A DNA stretch of 5,333 bases from NCBI GenBank assembly GCA_023419375.1, contig JAEZYD010000014.1:1-5333 (forward strand), read 5' to 3'. The notes beneath the pieces were generated by a model. That model was given only the letters and a program-made list of their open reading frames with translations. It was not told the DNA's origin and did not search any database. The stretch is from Pseudomonadota bacterium. Lineage in GTDB: Bacteria > Desulfobacterota > Desulfovibrionia > Desulfovibrionales > Desulfovibrionaceae. The position numbers were made by a program, and so were the translations under genes. Below, piece by piece: positions 1 to 5,333 of this stretch (positions are counted from its first letter, which is position 1; each line of letters begins with the position of its first letter).

Positions 1-115
1 TCGTAGAACACTTGCGCACCTGCTTGGGCGGCTGGCTGCAAGTCTTCCTTGACGGCTTTGTGATGCCGTCCAGGCGCTGATTCACCGCGGTCAGGTTCAG
101 ATCAATCTTGAGCAT
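1..115 (-). CDS. HK97 gp10-like neck/tail protein, N-terminal part, with apparent frameshift
   Basis: This is the start of a gene that runs off the left edge. The ATG at 115 is preceded by GGGGGTGAC and lies one base after the TGA of the joining protein. The first 20 codons read MLKIDLNLTAVNQRLDGITK. In the same frame the text then becomes PSRKTCSQPPKQVRKCST, which looks out of frame. Shifting by one base from position 56 leftwards gives AVKEDLQPAAQAGAQVFY, a natural Ala/Gln-rich amphipathic helix that matches the 'A..xAGAxVFY' pattern near the N-terminus of HK97 gp10-family proteins, which act in head-tail completion. Adding one base between 56 and 57 (giving an AAx lysine codon followed by GCC) restores a continuous protein of at least 38 residues. 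Family identity rests on this pattern plus gene order. Whether the shift is a real mutation, a sequencing error or programmed cannot be decided here. Confidence 0.65.
   Translation of the reverse strand, partial: MLKIDLNLTAVNQRLDGITKPSRKTCSQPPKQVRKCST
53..64 (-). other. Apparent single-base frameshift site in the gp10-like gene
   Basis: On the minus strand the codons ATC ACA AAG (64-56) end the first good frame, while the good downstream frame begins GCC GTC (56-51), sharing the G at 56. One base, for example a second G in AAGGCC, appears to be missing. The change of frame is in the -1 direction. The bases here (CAAAG) allow only a weak single-codon slip and do not form a classical X-XXY-YYZ heptamer, and the following bases show no obvious strong hairpin, so a deletion or base-calling error is more likely than programmed shifting. 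Confidence 0.65.
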
Positions 116-116
116 G

Positions 117-515
117 TCACCCCCATCCACCACCCCAACCACCGTCTCCCGGATCAGGATCATGGTTGGTGCCTGGCGCTTCTGTTACAGATGCCAGTGT
201 GCAGACAAGGTCTACATGCTGCCGCCCAGCGCCTGGAAGGACTGCATCAATATCCAGCACTTGGCCGCCGAAGACAACTTGCATGCCAGCAGTGATGCCT
301 ACACGCCAGCGGATACGGACCGAGGCCCGGACGATGGAGACATCAGCGTCAGCCTTGATGGCCTCAGAGCCCGAGAGAAACCGCACGTTTGCCCAGATGG
401 GCTTGGCAGTGAGGTTTTCCCAGGCATTTGGCAGCGGCGTGCCCCAGGCGTCTTTACCTTCGGTCTTGCGCCGGATGTGGATTTGGTGCGGAAAAGATCC
501 GGCAATGATGGTCAT
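117..515 (-). CDS. Phage head-tail joining (head closure) protein, with Gly/Trp-rich C-terminal extension
   Basis: This 132-residue protein belongs by sequence pattern to the head-tail joining family (SPP1 gp16/HK97 gp9-like), small beta-barrel proteins that close the connector and provide the tail docking surface. Signatures are AGSFPHQIHIRRKTEGKDAWG (5-25), ending in the usual 'D-x-x-G-x-P' turn, then WANVRFLSGSEA (41-52), ASVRIRWRVGITAGMQVVF (64-82) and VLDIDAVLPGAGRQHVDLVC (86-105). The family fold appears complete by about residue 108. The remaining 24 residues are an acidic, Pro/Gly-rich tail ending GDGGWGGGWG, which is not expected for the family and may be an extension acquired by loss of an earlier stop. 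The ATG overlaps the connector stop (ATGA) and is preceded by an AAAGGGG. The stop TGA is one base before the next ATG, and the G-rich codons of the tail also supply the ribosome site for that gene. Confidence 0.9.
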   Translation of the reverse strand: MTIIAGSFPHQIHIRRKTEGKDAWGTPLPNAWENLTAKPIWANVRFLSGSEAIKADADVSIVRASVRIRWRVGITAGMQVVFGGQVLDIDAVLPGAGRQHVDLVCTLASVTEAPGTNHDPDPGDGGWGGGWG

Positions 516-1054
516 GCCCAGCCCCTTTCCCGGTCCAGCAGCCCAGCCAGGTATGCAGGCGGGTTCGTGGGCCGCGCCGCACTGGCCGTGGTGAGCTGGT
601 GCACCGCCATGGCGATGATGTAGGAGCGGACATTCTCAGGGCAGCCCACCTTCACCGTGACGCGCACGCGCTCACCTTCGATTGCAGGAAGCGCCGGAAG
701 GTTGGCTTGGTCACCGGTGTAGAGAACCTCAGACTTGCCGCAGATGGTCTGCACCAGCGAAAACCCCTCCACCGCTTCCCAGCCCGTGCCGTCCGAGGCC
801 TCCACGCTCACCAACTCAGTGACGGGCGCTACAGGGAGAGCCTCAGACGGCCAGCCAGTGAAACCCAGCTGCAGGGTGTGCGGCAGAAATTGCCGTTCAC
901 ACTCATGCTCTGCGATCAGGCGGGTCGAGGTGATCAGGGTCTTGATCTGGTTGTCCAGCTCAGTGATGTCGTCGTCAATCCGGGCGCTGACCTTGACCTC
1001 GGCCACGGTCACAGGCTCAGGGCCAACGGCGGTGATGGTCTTGGTCAGCAGCAT
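512..1054 (-). CDS. Head-tail connector protein, gp6-like (phiE125 gp8 type)
   Basis: This 180-residue protein is the likely connector (adaptor) that forms a ring beneath the portal after DNA packaging. The N-terminal half shows the family pattern: PVTVAEVKVSARIDDDITELDNQI (14-37), where an aligned helix-forming segment follows a Pro-Val-Thr motif, then IKTLITSTRLIAEHECERQFL (37-57), a helix with the usual E-x-x-x-x-R/Q-F features. A beta-rich middle follows: LQLGFTGWPS (61-70), LPVAPVTELVSVEASDGTGW (73-92) and VRVTVKVGCPENV (130-142). The C-terminal helix starting IIAMAVHQLTTAS (146-158) resembles the end of the phiE125 gp8 family. The length fits that family; shorter HK97 gp6 proteins lack much of the middle. 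The ATG has GGAAGG upstream and lies three bases after the previous stop; the TGA overlaps the next ATG as ATGA. A bare 'gp6-like' call is safe; the subfamily is my best match from memory. Confidence 0.88.
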   Translation of the reverse strand: MLLTKTITAVGPEPVTVAEVKVSARIDDDITELDNQIKTLITSTRLIAEHECERQFLPHTLQLGFTGWPSEALPVAPVTELVSVEASDGTGWEAVEGFSLVQTICGKSEVLYTGDQANLPALPAIEGERVRVTVKVGCPENVRSYIIAMAVHQLTTASAARPTNPPAYLAGLLDRERGWA

Positions 1055-1057
1055 GGC

Positions 1058-1447
1058 TTACACCTTCCCGGTCAGGGCCAGGTCACCCTTGATGACGACA
1101 GCACCAGCAGCCACGGAAGTGCCGGACACCTTGGTCACCACCAGGCGCACGTAGCGCTTGCCGCCACGGTAGCCCACCGTGACCGTCGAGTCTGCGGCCA
1201 GTGCAGTCGGGAACGCGCCCAGCAGATCGTCTGCAGTTGCATCTGTTGCATCACTCAGGTCAGCAGCATTGCCGTGCACCAGCTTGGCCGAGTACACGCC
1301 ATCGCCCGCGATCGCGCCGGAGTTGATGACCAAGGTGACAGATCCTGCGCCTTGCAGGTCCACGATGGGTGCGTCCGACTTGGTTGCAGAGATGACGGCA
1401 GGCGCCAGAGCCAAGGCGACAGCAATGGAATTCTTCAAATCGCTCAT
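1058..1447 (-). CDS. Small phage structural protein of unknown function, possible capsid decoration protein
   Basis: This 129-residue protein sits directly after the major capsid gene, where HK97-like phages often encode an extra head protein. It starts with a conserved-looking hydrophobic stretch (SIAVALALAPAVISAT, 7-22), then alternating beta-strand-like segments: VDLQGAGSVTLVINSGA (29-45), an acidic Ala/Asp loop (61-76), VTVGYRGGKRYVRLVVT (89-105) and VAAGAVVIKGDLAL (112-125). The YRGGKRYVRLVVT pattern is familiar from small hypothetical proteins at this position in siphophage genomes. The all-beta character and position make a decoration or head-stabilising role plausible, but that is inference; no named function can be read. 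The N-terminal hydrophobic stretch resembles a signal peptide but is more likely part of the fold. The ATG has a good TAAGGAAA five bases upstream. A terminator-like hairpin separates it from the capsid gene, and its TAA lies three bases before the next ATG. Confidence 0.85.
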   Translation of the reverse strand: MSDLKNSIAVALALAPAVISATKSDAPIVDLQGAGSVTLVINSGAIAGDGVYSAKLVHGNAADLSDATDATADDLLGAFPTALAADSTVTVGYRGGKRYVRLVVTKVSGTSVAAGAVVIKGDLALTGKV

Positions 1448-1452
1448 GTCGA

Positions 1453-1460
1453 TTTCCTTA
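1453..1460 (-). promoter_or_regulatory. Ribosome binding site of the small structural protein
   Basis: TAAGGAAA ends five bases before the ATG at 1447 and follows directly on the T-run of the terminator-like element, so any transcript that reads through keeps a free ribosome site. Confidence 0.75.
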
Positions 1461-1492
1461 TAAAAAGAACAAAGCCCGCGCTATGGCGGGCT
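1461..1492 (-). terminator. Intrinsic-terminator-like hairpin after the major capsid gene
   Basis: On the minus strand AGCCCGC (1492-1486), a six-base loop CATAGC and GCGGGCT (1479-1473) form a perfect 7-bp GC-rich stem, followed by the T-rich run TTGTTCTTTTTA to 1461. It starts about 20 bases after the capsid TAA and ends just before the ribosome site of the small 129-residue protein. It would reduce read-through into the connector and neck genes, or protect the 3' end of capsid mRNA. This matches the higher amount of capsid protein needed relative to neck proteins; the effect is inferred from structure. Confidence 0.75.
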
Positions 1493-1512
1493 GTGGAATG
1501 GATGGGCCCTGC

Positions 1513-2832
1513 TTAGGAAGCAGAGAACTTCAGGAACTTCACGGCTTCGAAGTTCACCGCACCACCACCGGTGCGCTTGGTGCTGTAGAAGCGGATGTAA
1601 GGCTTAGCGGTGAATGGATCGCGCAGCGTACGGATGCCGATGCGGTCCACGATGGTGTAAGCCTCTGCGAAGTCACCGAAGGCCAGCGACAGCGAGTCCT
1701 TGGCCATGGCGGGCATGTTCTGGTCGATGCGCATGCCGTAGCCCATGAAGCGCTCTGGCTGACCGGCCTGCAGGGATGGTTCCCACAGGTAGGTGTCGTC
1801 CGAAGAACCCTTCTTCATCTTGCGCAGTGCAGTACGCACTTCGCGGCGGGTCAACCACTGAGCGTTTTGCAGGTACTCGTCGTGGAAGGCGCCGATCAGA
1901 TCCAGGACGGGGTCGACCTTCCCAGAGCCGAAAGCACCATCCGCGCCGGTTACCACGTGCTGGAAGGTGCCCCATGCGCGGGAATCATCGCCAGTGGCTG
2001 CAGTGGGGTAAGTGCACAGACCACGGGCTTTTTCGACGCCGTCACCCAGGATGAAGCTGCGACCTTCCACGCGTGCGAACTTCTCGGCCACCTTGCCCGA
2101 CAGCCAGGCTTCCACATCCACCGAAGCGTCATCGATCAGCTTCTGGGTCACCTTGGGCTGCGCATACATCTCAAACGCCTCGATGCGGTACTTGCCGACC
2201 TGAGGTGTGTTGGTATCGCTGCGCTGCCCCAGCTCACTGACCCAACCGGCATCGGTTTCGTCGTTGTCAACGATGCCTTCCAGATCGGCGCCGCTCAGGG
2301 TCACCACTGTGGCCAATTGGCGCATGATCGACTTGTCGTACAGTTTCTTGACGGTACGACCCACGGTGCTAGGAGGGAGCATGAAGCCGCCATCAGGATC
2401 GGAGCCCGCCGACATAGCCTTGCGCTCGTCTGCCGACAGCTTCTCAATATCGCCGTGGCGCATCAAGCCATAAAAAGCGCTCTTGTACTGCGCGTAGGTG
2501 TCCACGGACACTTCCGCAGGAATCTGACGGCCCTTTGCCTGGTAATCGGCACGCAAGGCAGCGTTGAAGCTCTTGCACTCTTCTTCCAATTCAGCCTTGG
2601 CTTCACCACCAGCACCAGGGCGCTGCATGGTCTTCATGACTTCTTCAAACTGGCTCTTGAGTTCAGCCAGCTTGTCCATTTCATCGCCAATAGTTTTGAG
2701 TTTGACTTCCAAGTCAGCCACAGCCTTGCCGTCGGCTTTAGCCTTGATCAGCTCGTCGTTGGTCTTCTTGAATTCTTCCCATGCCTGACCTTGTTTTTCG
2801 ATCAGGCTCTTGATTTCTACGATGTCTGTCAT
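1513..2832 (-). CDS. Major capsid protein, HK97 gp5 type, with N-terminal delta (scaffold) domain
   Basis: This 439-residue protein builds the icosahedral shell. Residues 1 to about 70 are a Lys/Glu-rich heptad-like coiled coil, followed by a Gly/Ala linker (RPGAGGEAKA, 71-80) and a further charged segment to about 140; together these form the delta domain that acts as an internal scaffold. The shell-forming core begins near AGSDPDGGFMLPP (142-154), a segment typically found at the start of the mature HK97-fold domain, so the protease cut is probably upstream of it, though the exact site cannot be read. Further family signatures are QPKVTQKLIDDASVDVEAWL (225-244), FILGDGVEKARGL (260-272), the WLTRREVRTALRKMK helix (326-340) and the C-terminal LSLAFGDFAEAYTIVDR (381-397) and DPFTAKPYIRFYSTKRTGG (405-423). 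The start has AGGAA six bases upstream. The gene is flanked on both sides by hairpin/U-run elements, unlike its tightly abutting neighbours. No separate scaffold gene is present, consistent with a fused delta domain. Confidence 0.97.
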   Translation of the reverse strand: MTDIVEIKSLIEKQGQAWEEFKKTNDELIKAKADGKAVADLEVKLKTIGDEMDKLAELKSQFEEVMKTMQRPGAGGEAKAELEEECKSFNAALRADYQAKGRQIPAEVSVDTYAQYKSAFYGLMRHGDIEKLSADERKAMSAGSDPDGGFMLPPSTVGRTVKKLYDKSIMRQLATVVTLSGADLEGIVDNDETDAGWVSELGQRSDTNTPQVGKYRIEAFEMYAQPKVTQKLIDDASVDVEAWLSGKVAEKFARVEGRSFILGDGVEKARGLCTYPTAATGDDSRAWGTFQHVVTGADGAFGSGKVDPVLDLIGAFHDEYLQNAQWLTRREVRTALRKMKKGSSDDTYLWEPSLQAGQPERFMGYGMRIDQNMPAMAKDSLSLAFGDFAEAYTIVDRIGIRTLRDPFTAKPYIRFYSTKRTGGGAVNFEAVKFLKFSAS

Positions 2833-2838
2833 TTCGTG

Positions 2839-2843
2839 TTCCT
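2839..2843 (-). promoter_or_regulatory. Ribosome binding site of the major capsid gene
   Basis: AGGAA lies six bases before the ATG at 2832, directly downstream of the hairpin and U-run. It supports the chosen start; the heptad-like coiled coil begins right after this Met. Confidence 0.75.
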
Positions 2844-2850
2844 AGAAATG

Positions 2851-2873
2851 AAAAAACCGCCTCAAGGGCGGTT
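2851..2873 (-). terminator. Intrinsic-terminator-like hairpin between protease and major capsid genes
   Basis: On the minus strand the arm AACCGCC (2873-2867), a five-base loop CTTGA and the arm GGCGGTT (2861-2855) make a perfect 7-bp stem, followed by four more T residues (six in all with the two in the stem). It lies in the 64-base spacer after the protease TGA and 18 bases before the capsid ATG. It has the form of a rho-independent terminator, though the T run is short. As it precedes the most highly needed gene, it may instead be a partial terminator overcome by antitermination, or a 5' stabilising or processing hairpin for capsid mRNA. Confidence 0.7.
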
Positions 2874-2896
2874 GATGTGGATGGAATCGCTGTGCG

Positions 2897-3592
2897 TCAG
2901 CGCGGTATAGCTGCCTCACGGGCCTGCAAGGCCTGATACAGCTGGTTGAGCTCTGTGCTGCCAGCGTCCCGCATGGCAATCAGGCTTTTGAAGCCTTGGT
3001 TGATCACAACCTGGGCCTCACTTCTCGACAGCCCAGCGTCCCGCGTGAGCAATCGTTCGAAGTCGCGTTCGGTGAATTCACCCTTGACCGCTGAAACGCG
3101 GGCTTTGCCATTGGCCGGGCGTGTCACCAGAGAAATTTCAATCAGGTCAATACGCTTGAGCTTGCGCTTTGGATCTTCCGGCTTGCTGCGAGGCTCCCAC
3201 TCTTTGGCGATGTAGCCAATGGACATCCCGTCAATGGCTGGCCGTGGGCTCATCTTCATGAGCTTGTACATCTCCAGGCCGCGAGGGGTATCTGCAAGTT
3301 GGCCGGACACCTTCAGGCCGTGCTCGTCCTCTTCAAAGTCAGTCCAGACCCCGATAGGCGTCATATCCTCGGCGCTCATTTGCCAAGCACCGTGCTGCGA
3401 CAGCATGGCTGGCCAAGCGTGCTGGCCACTCTTGAGCTCGTTTAGGAACTTGGAAAAAGCACCCTTCTCGATCACGTCCCCATAACTGTCGATATTGCCG
3501 AACACAGCGCCATAGCCCGTAAAGCTCATGGTTTGCGCTTCATCGTCTTTGGCGAATTTCAATTCGCGCAGGTTGCAAAGTAGGCTATCCAT
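2897..3592 (-). CDS. HK97-family prohead (maturation) protease, peptidase S78
   Basis: This 231-residue protein is the procapsid maturation protease. In the HK97 system it is packaged inside the procapsid, removes the N-terminal delta domain of the major capsid protein and then digests itself. The N-terminal half has the family pattern: FTGYGAVFGNIDSYGDVIEKGAF (24-46), then a His in LSQHG (His67), the Ser of AIDGMSIGY (Ser124) and a conserved acidic position in LIEISLVTRPAN (Glu152). His67 and Ser124 are the likely catalytic pair and Glu152 a possible third member; this is by comparison with the S78/herpesvirus-protease fold and not proven here. The C-terminal third (about 170-231) is charged and helical and may be the part that associates with the capsid. 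The start is well supported by a strong GGAGGA five bases before the ATG. The gene overlaps the portal by 8 bases, and its TGA is followed by a hairpin-containing 64-base spacer before the capsid gene, its probable substrate. Confidence 0.95.
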   Translation of the reverse strand: MDSLLCNLRELKFAKDDEAQTMSFTGYGAVFGNIDSYGDVIEKGAFSKFLNELKSGQHAWPAMLSQHGAWQMSAEDMTPIGVWTDFEEDEHGLKVSGQLADTPRGLEMYKLMKMSPRPAIDGMSIGYIAKEWEPRSKPEDPKRKLKRIDLIEISLVTRPANGKARVSAVKGEFTERDFERLLTRDAGLSRSEAQVVINQGFKSLIAMRDAGSTELNQLYQALQAREAAIPR

Positions 3593-4814
3593 CTGTTTCC
3601 TCCGGCGGTTGACCGCCTACATTTGTTGGCTGCGGCAGTCGATCTGCCTCAGGGTCATCAATCGGGTTCAGGTCCTCCAACTCCCGTACGTCGTTTTGCG
3701 TCATCCAGCCCTTGGTTCCGCCAGCCCCCAAAGCCTTGGCGTAGTACTCAGAACGATCCTTGTGGGAGCCACGCAGCAGCCCGGCAGCGTTGAACTTGAT
3801 GAAATACCCTTGATCCAGCTCTTTATCGGTCAGTAACTGACACTCGCCAGACTGCTCGATACGCACATACCATGGCGAGAGGGTGTGCACCACATGTGCC
3901 AGAAACATCTGTTCGGCACTGGCAAAGGTGTTGGCCTTGTCGCCGCTGTGGCCGATCATGATTGGGAACACCCGCATGGCACGGCAGATTTCCTCGATCT
4001 GGTGCTTGCGCGTCTCCAGCAGCTGGGCATCAATACCTGTCATGGTGGATGGCTGGAATTTGGCGCTTCGGTCCAGCAGCTTTGTCTTGCCGACGTTCTC
4101 GATGCCGTCAAAGTGCTTTTCGAGCCAAGCCCGCAGATCTGCATACTGCTGCTTATCCAGCTTCCCCTCGACCGAGTACGTTCCGCCTACTGCATTGCCG
4201 TTGCGCTGCATTCGAGAGTGGGATTCTTCAGTGGCCATGGCCAGTCCGATGGCTTCACGCGCCTGCTTGACGATGTCAAGGCCACACACGCCGTCCCAAG
4301 TTGGGCCGCGCCAGTGCCAGATAGCCTCCTTGGGAAACACCCGCGACTGCCCGTTGGGTGCCGTGATCGTGTATTCCAGGTCGTAGTTATCGAGCTGCTT
4401 GATGGTGAAGCAGTCACGGCGAATCGGTATCAGCTCCACCACTTTGCCCAGCACCACGTTCTTGAAGGCGATGGCATCACCGGTCAGAACACAGTGGATC
4501 GCCATCATCTCCCGCATATCAAAGCTACTCATCCAAGCATTGGGCTTGCGATGCAGCAGACGGTACAGCGGATGGTCAGTAGCCACTTCTGTTTTGCGCC
4601 CAACCTTGCGGTACACCTTGAGCGGCACCTGAGCGACACCTTCAGCGATCACACGGGCGCAGGCGAGCACCGTTGTGACCTCCAAGGCGGTCTTGTGGCT
4701 GACGTTTTTCCCGCTTTTGGTTGCCATCCAGCCGCCAAGCAGCCGAAATAGCTCCAGCGAGTCGCGCACGCTTGCGCCGTCGCCAGATTTGCGACTAAAA
4801 GGCCAAATATTCAT
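3585..4814 (-). CDS. HK97-family phage portal protein
   Basis: This 409-residue protein forms the dodecameric ring at the special capsid vertex through which DNA enters and leaves and on which the terminase docks. Its length is normal for the HK97 portal family. Characteristic stretches are HPLYRLLHRKPN (81-92), the segment IWHWRG...GLDIVKQAREAIGLAM (165-193), the RNGNAVGG turn (204-211), ICRAMRVFPIMIGH (276-289), FNAAGLLRGSHKDRSEYY (341-358) and GWMTQNDVRELEDLNPI (369-385), which resembles the G-x-T-x-N-E-x-R motif near the end of the clip/stem region. The last 25 or so residues are Pro/Gly/acidic and probably disordered. The ATG at 4814 follows the terminase stop with no gap and has only a weak upstream GGGA, so translation probably depends on the terminase ribosomes. 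The 3' end overlaps the protease start by 8 bases. Nothing looks broken. Confidence 0.96.
   Translation of the reverse strand: MNIWPFSRKSGDGASVRDSLELFRLLGGWMATKSGKNVSHKTALEVTTVLACARVIAEGVAQVPLKVYRKVGRKTEVATDHPLYRLLHRKPNAWMSSFDMREMMAIHCVLTGDAIAFKNVVLGKVVELIPIRRDCFTIKQLDNYDLEYTITAPNGQSRVFPKEAIWHWRGPTWDGVCGLDIVKQAREAIGLAMATEESHSRMQRNGNAVGGTYSVEGKLDKQQYADLRAWLEKHFDGIENVGKTKLLDRSAKFQPSTMTGIDAQLLETRKHQIEEICRAMRVFPIMIGHSGDKANTFASAEQMFLAHVVHTLSPWYVRIEQSGECQLLTDKELDQGYFIKFNAAGLLRGSHKDRSEYYAKALGAGGTKGWMTQNDVRELEDLNPIDDPEADRLPQPTNVGGQPPEETDG
3598..3603 (-). promoter_or_regulatory. Strong ribosome binding site of the prohead protease
   Basis: GGAGGA lies five bases before the ATG at 3592 and inside the 3' end of the portal gene. 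It fixes the protease start despite the 8-base overlap with the portal. A small GC-rich inverted repeat (3604-3617) sits immediately upstream. Confidence 0.8.
3604..3617 (-). repeat. Short inverted repeat beside the protease ribosome site
   Basis: On the minus strand GGCGGTCAACCGCC is a perfect palindromic arrangement that can form a 5-bp GC stem with a four-base loop. It lies in the codons for the Gly-Gly-Gln-Pro-Pro part of the portal C-terminus and abuts the GGAGGA of the protease. It may modulate access to that site while portal translation is not running; it may also be a coincidence of Gly/Pro codons. Confidence 0.4.
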
Positions 4815-5333
4815 TTAGCTTTCCCAGAATGAGCCGCCCATGGCCTCAGGATTGAGCGCCATCAGCTGCACGGCATTAAAAAAGGCCATGAGTGGGTCGA
4901 TCTTTGCCGTCCCGCTGGCCTGTTTGGTTATCAATATGGCGTTGCCCTTGGGCTCCACCTTGGCGTTGCCCACGCACCAGGCCATCATCGGCTGACCGGC
5001 ATGCCGCAAGACACCCTCGGCCAGCTTGCGCTCAGCGGTCTTGATGGCGCCGCCAAGCTTCCAGCCCTGGCTGATGCCGATGATCTTTTCCTCAGGCACA
5101 CCCGCTGCAGCCAACGCCTCCAGCACGCCGCCCACACCTGCAGGGTCGATGCCCACCTTGTCCAGCAGGCCGTGCTCCTCGACCTCGGCCACGATGGCGG
5201 CCAGCTCTCCCACGTCATCCCCAATGCGCTTGACCAGCACCAGGTCGCCATCCCGGGCGAAGTCATGCAGCCGCGGCGCAATCTCCTTGCGACGCTCCAG
5301 CACGATCTCATGGGCCCAGGCCCTGCTCCATGT
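4815..5333 (-). CDS. Phage terminase large subunit, C-terminal part (gene runs off the right edge)
   Basis: This is the C-terminal 172 residues of the large terminase, the ATP-driven motor and nuclease that cuts concatemeric phage DNA and pumps it into the procapsid through the portal. The reading frame is open to the last base of the window, beginning with residues TWSRAWAHEIVLERR, so the GTG at 5303 is internal and not the true start. The visible part corresponds to the RNase H-like nuclease domain; the ATPase domain lies outside. Two acidic residues sit where the family has metal-binding aspartates: the Asp of GIDPAGVGGV (visible residue 63) and the Asp of KIDPLMAFFNAVQLM (residue 146), the latter typical of the C-terminal end of phage TerL proteins. 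The stop TAA (4817-4815) directly abuts the portal ATG, which suggests translational coupling. The family call is from motif recognition and gene order. The domain assignment is firm; the exact catalytic residues are inferred. Confidence 0.93.
   Translation of the reverse strand, partial: TWSRAWAHEIVLERRKEIAPRLHDFARDGDLVLVKRIGDDVGELAAIVAEVEEHGLLDKVGIDPAGVGGVLEALAAAGVPEEKIIGISQGWKLGGAIKTAERKLAEGVLRHAGQPMMAWCVGNAKVEPKGNAILITKQASGTAKIDPLMAFFNAVQLMALNPEAMGGSFWES

Noticed and set aside
50..66. Programmed -1 ribosomal frameshift like that of tail assembly chaperone genes
   Set aside because: The site lacks a standard slippery heptamer, the gene type is not known for programmed shifting, and the uncorrected product would not end in a useful short form within the window. 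A missing base is the simpler reading.
1370..1447. Signal peptide at the N-terminus of the 129-residue protein
   Set aside because: The hydrophobic stretch (residues 7-22) resembles one, but the position in a head operon and the lack of a positively charged N-terminal region argue for a cytoplasmic virion protein.
599..1516. Plus-strand open frame of 305 codons across the connector and small structural genes
   Set aside because: It spans two unrelated minus-strand genes and their junction, has a compositionally odd His/Arg/Gln-rich product, and has no recognisable domain.
1483..2910. Long plus-strand open frame of 475 codons antisense to the major capsid gene
   Set aside because: It exactly mirrors the capsid gene, its translation is His/Leu/Val-rich without any recognisable family, and it runs through both hairpin spacers. 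The opposite strand encodes a clear HK97-type capsid protein, so this is a by-product of codon use.
3885..4751. Plus-strand open frame of 288 codons antisense to the portal gene
   Set aside because: It lies wholly inside the well-supported portal gene on the other strand and has no recognisable motif.
4985..5311. Alternative minus-strand frame within the terminase region
   Set aside because: Its product is rich in Trp, Arg, Ser and Cys, typical of an out-of-frame reading; the neighbouring frame gives a clear terminase C-terminus.

Overview
This window is a piece of the head and packaging module of a tailed double-stranded DNA phage of the HK97 type, either a prophage or a phage genome. Every gene I can support is on the minus strand, so the module reads from right to left. 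In transcription order it is: C-terminal part of the large terminase subunit (5333-4815), portal (4814-3585), prohead protease (3592-2897), major capsid protein (2832-1513), a small probable virion protein (1447-1058), gp6-like head-tail connector (1054-512), head-tail joining/closure protein (515-117) and the start of an HK97 gp10-like protein (115-1). This is the classical order for siphophages with an HK97-fold capsid. The sequence gives no direct host marker. The fairly high GC content, strong Shine-Dalgarno sites and resemblance of the gp6-like protein to the phiE125 gp8 type of proteobacterial phages suggest a proteobacterial host, possibly a betaproteobacterium. That host call is inference.

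The genes work together as follows. The terminase motor pumps DNA through the dodecameric portal into a procapsid built of the major capsid protein. That protein carries its own N-terminal coiled-coil scaffold (delta domain), which the S78-type protease removes during maturation. The small 129-residue protein is placed where decoration proteins often lie, but its role is unproven. The gp6-like connector, the joining protein and the gp10-like protein then form the neck and tail attachment.

The genes are tightly packed. Terminase and portal touch (TAA directly followed by ATG), portal and protease overlap by 8 bases, connector and joining protein overlap by 4 (ATGA), and the gp10-like ATG follows one base after the preceding stop. 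The only two real spacers, 64 and 65 bases, flank the capsid gene, and each holds a hairpin followed by a U-rich run on the coding strand, i.e. an intrinsic-terminator-like element. No gene-free stretch exceeds 300 bases. I see no tRNA, CRISPR, insertion sequence, attachment site or integrase.

The two most noteworthy points are an apparent one-base frameshift about 20 codons into the gp10-like gene (near 56/57) and the paired terminator-like hairpins that isolate the capsid cistron. I did not find a new biological system; this is otherwise a standard head module.
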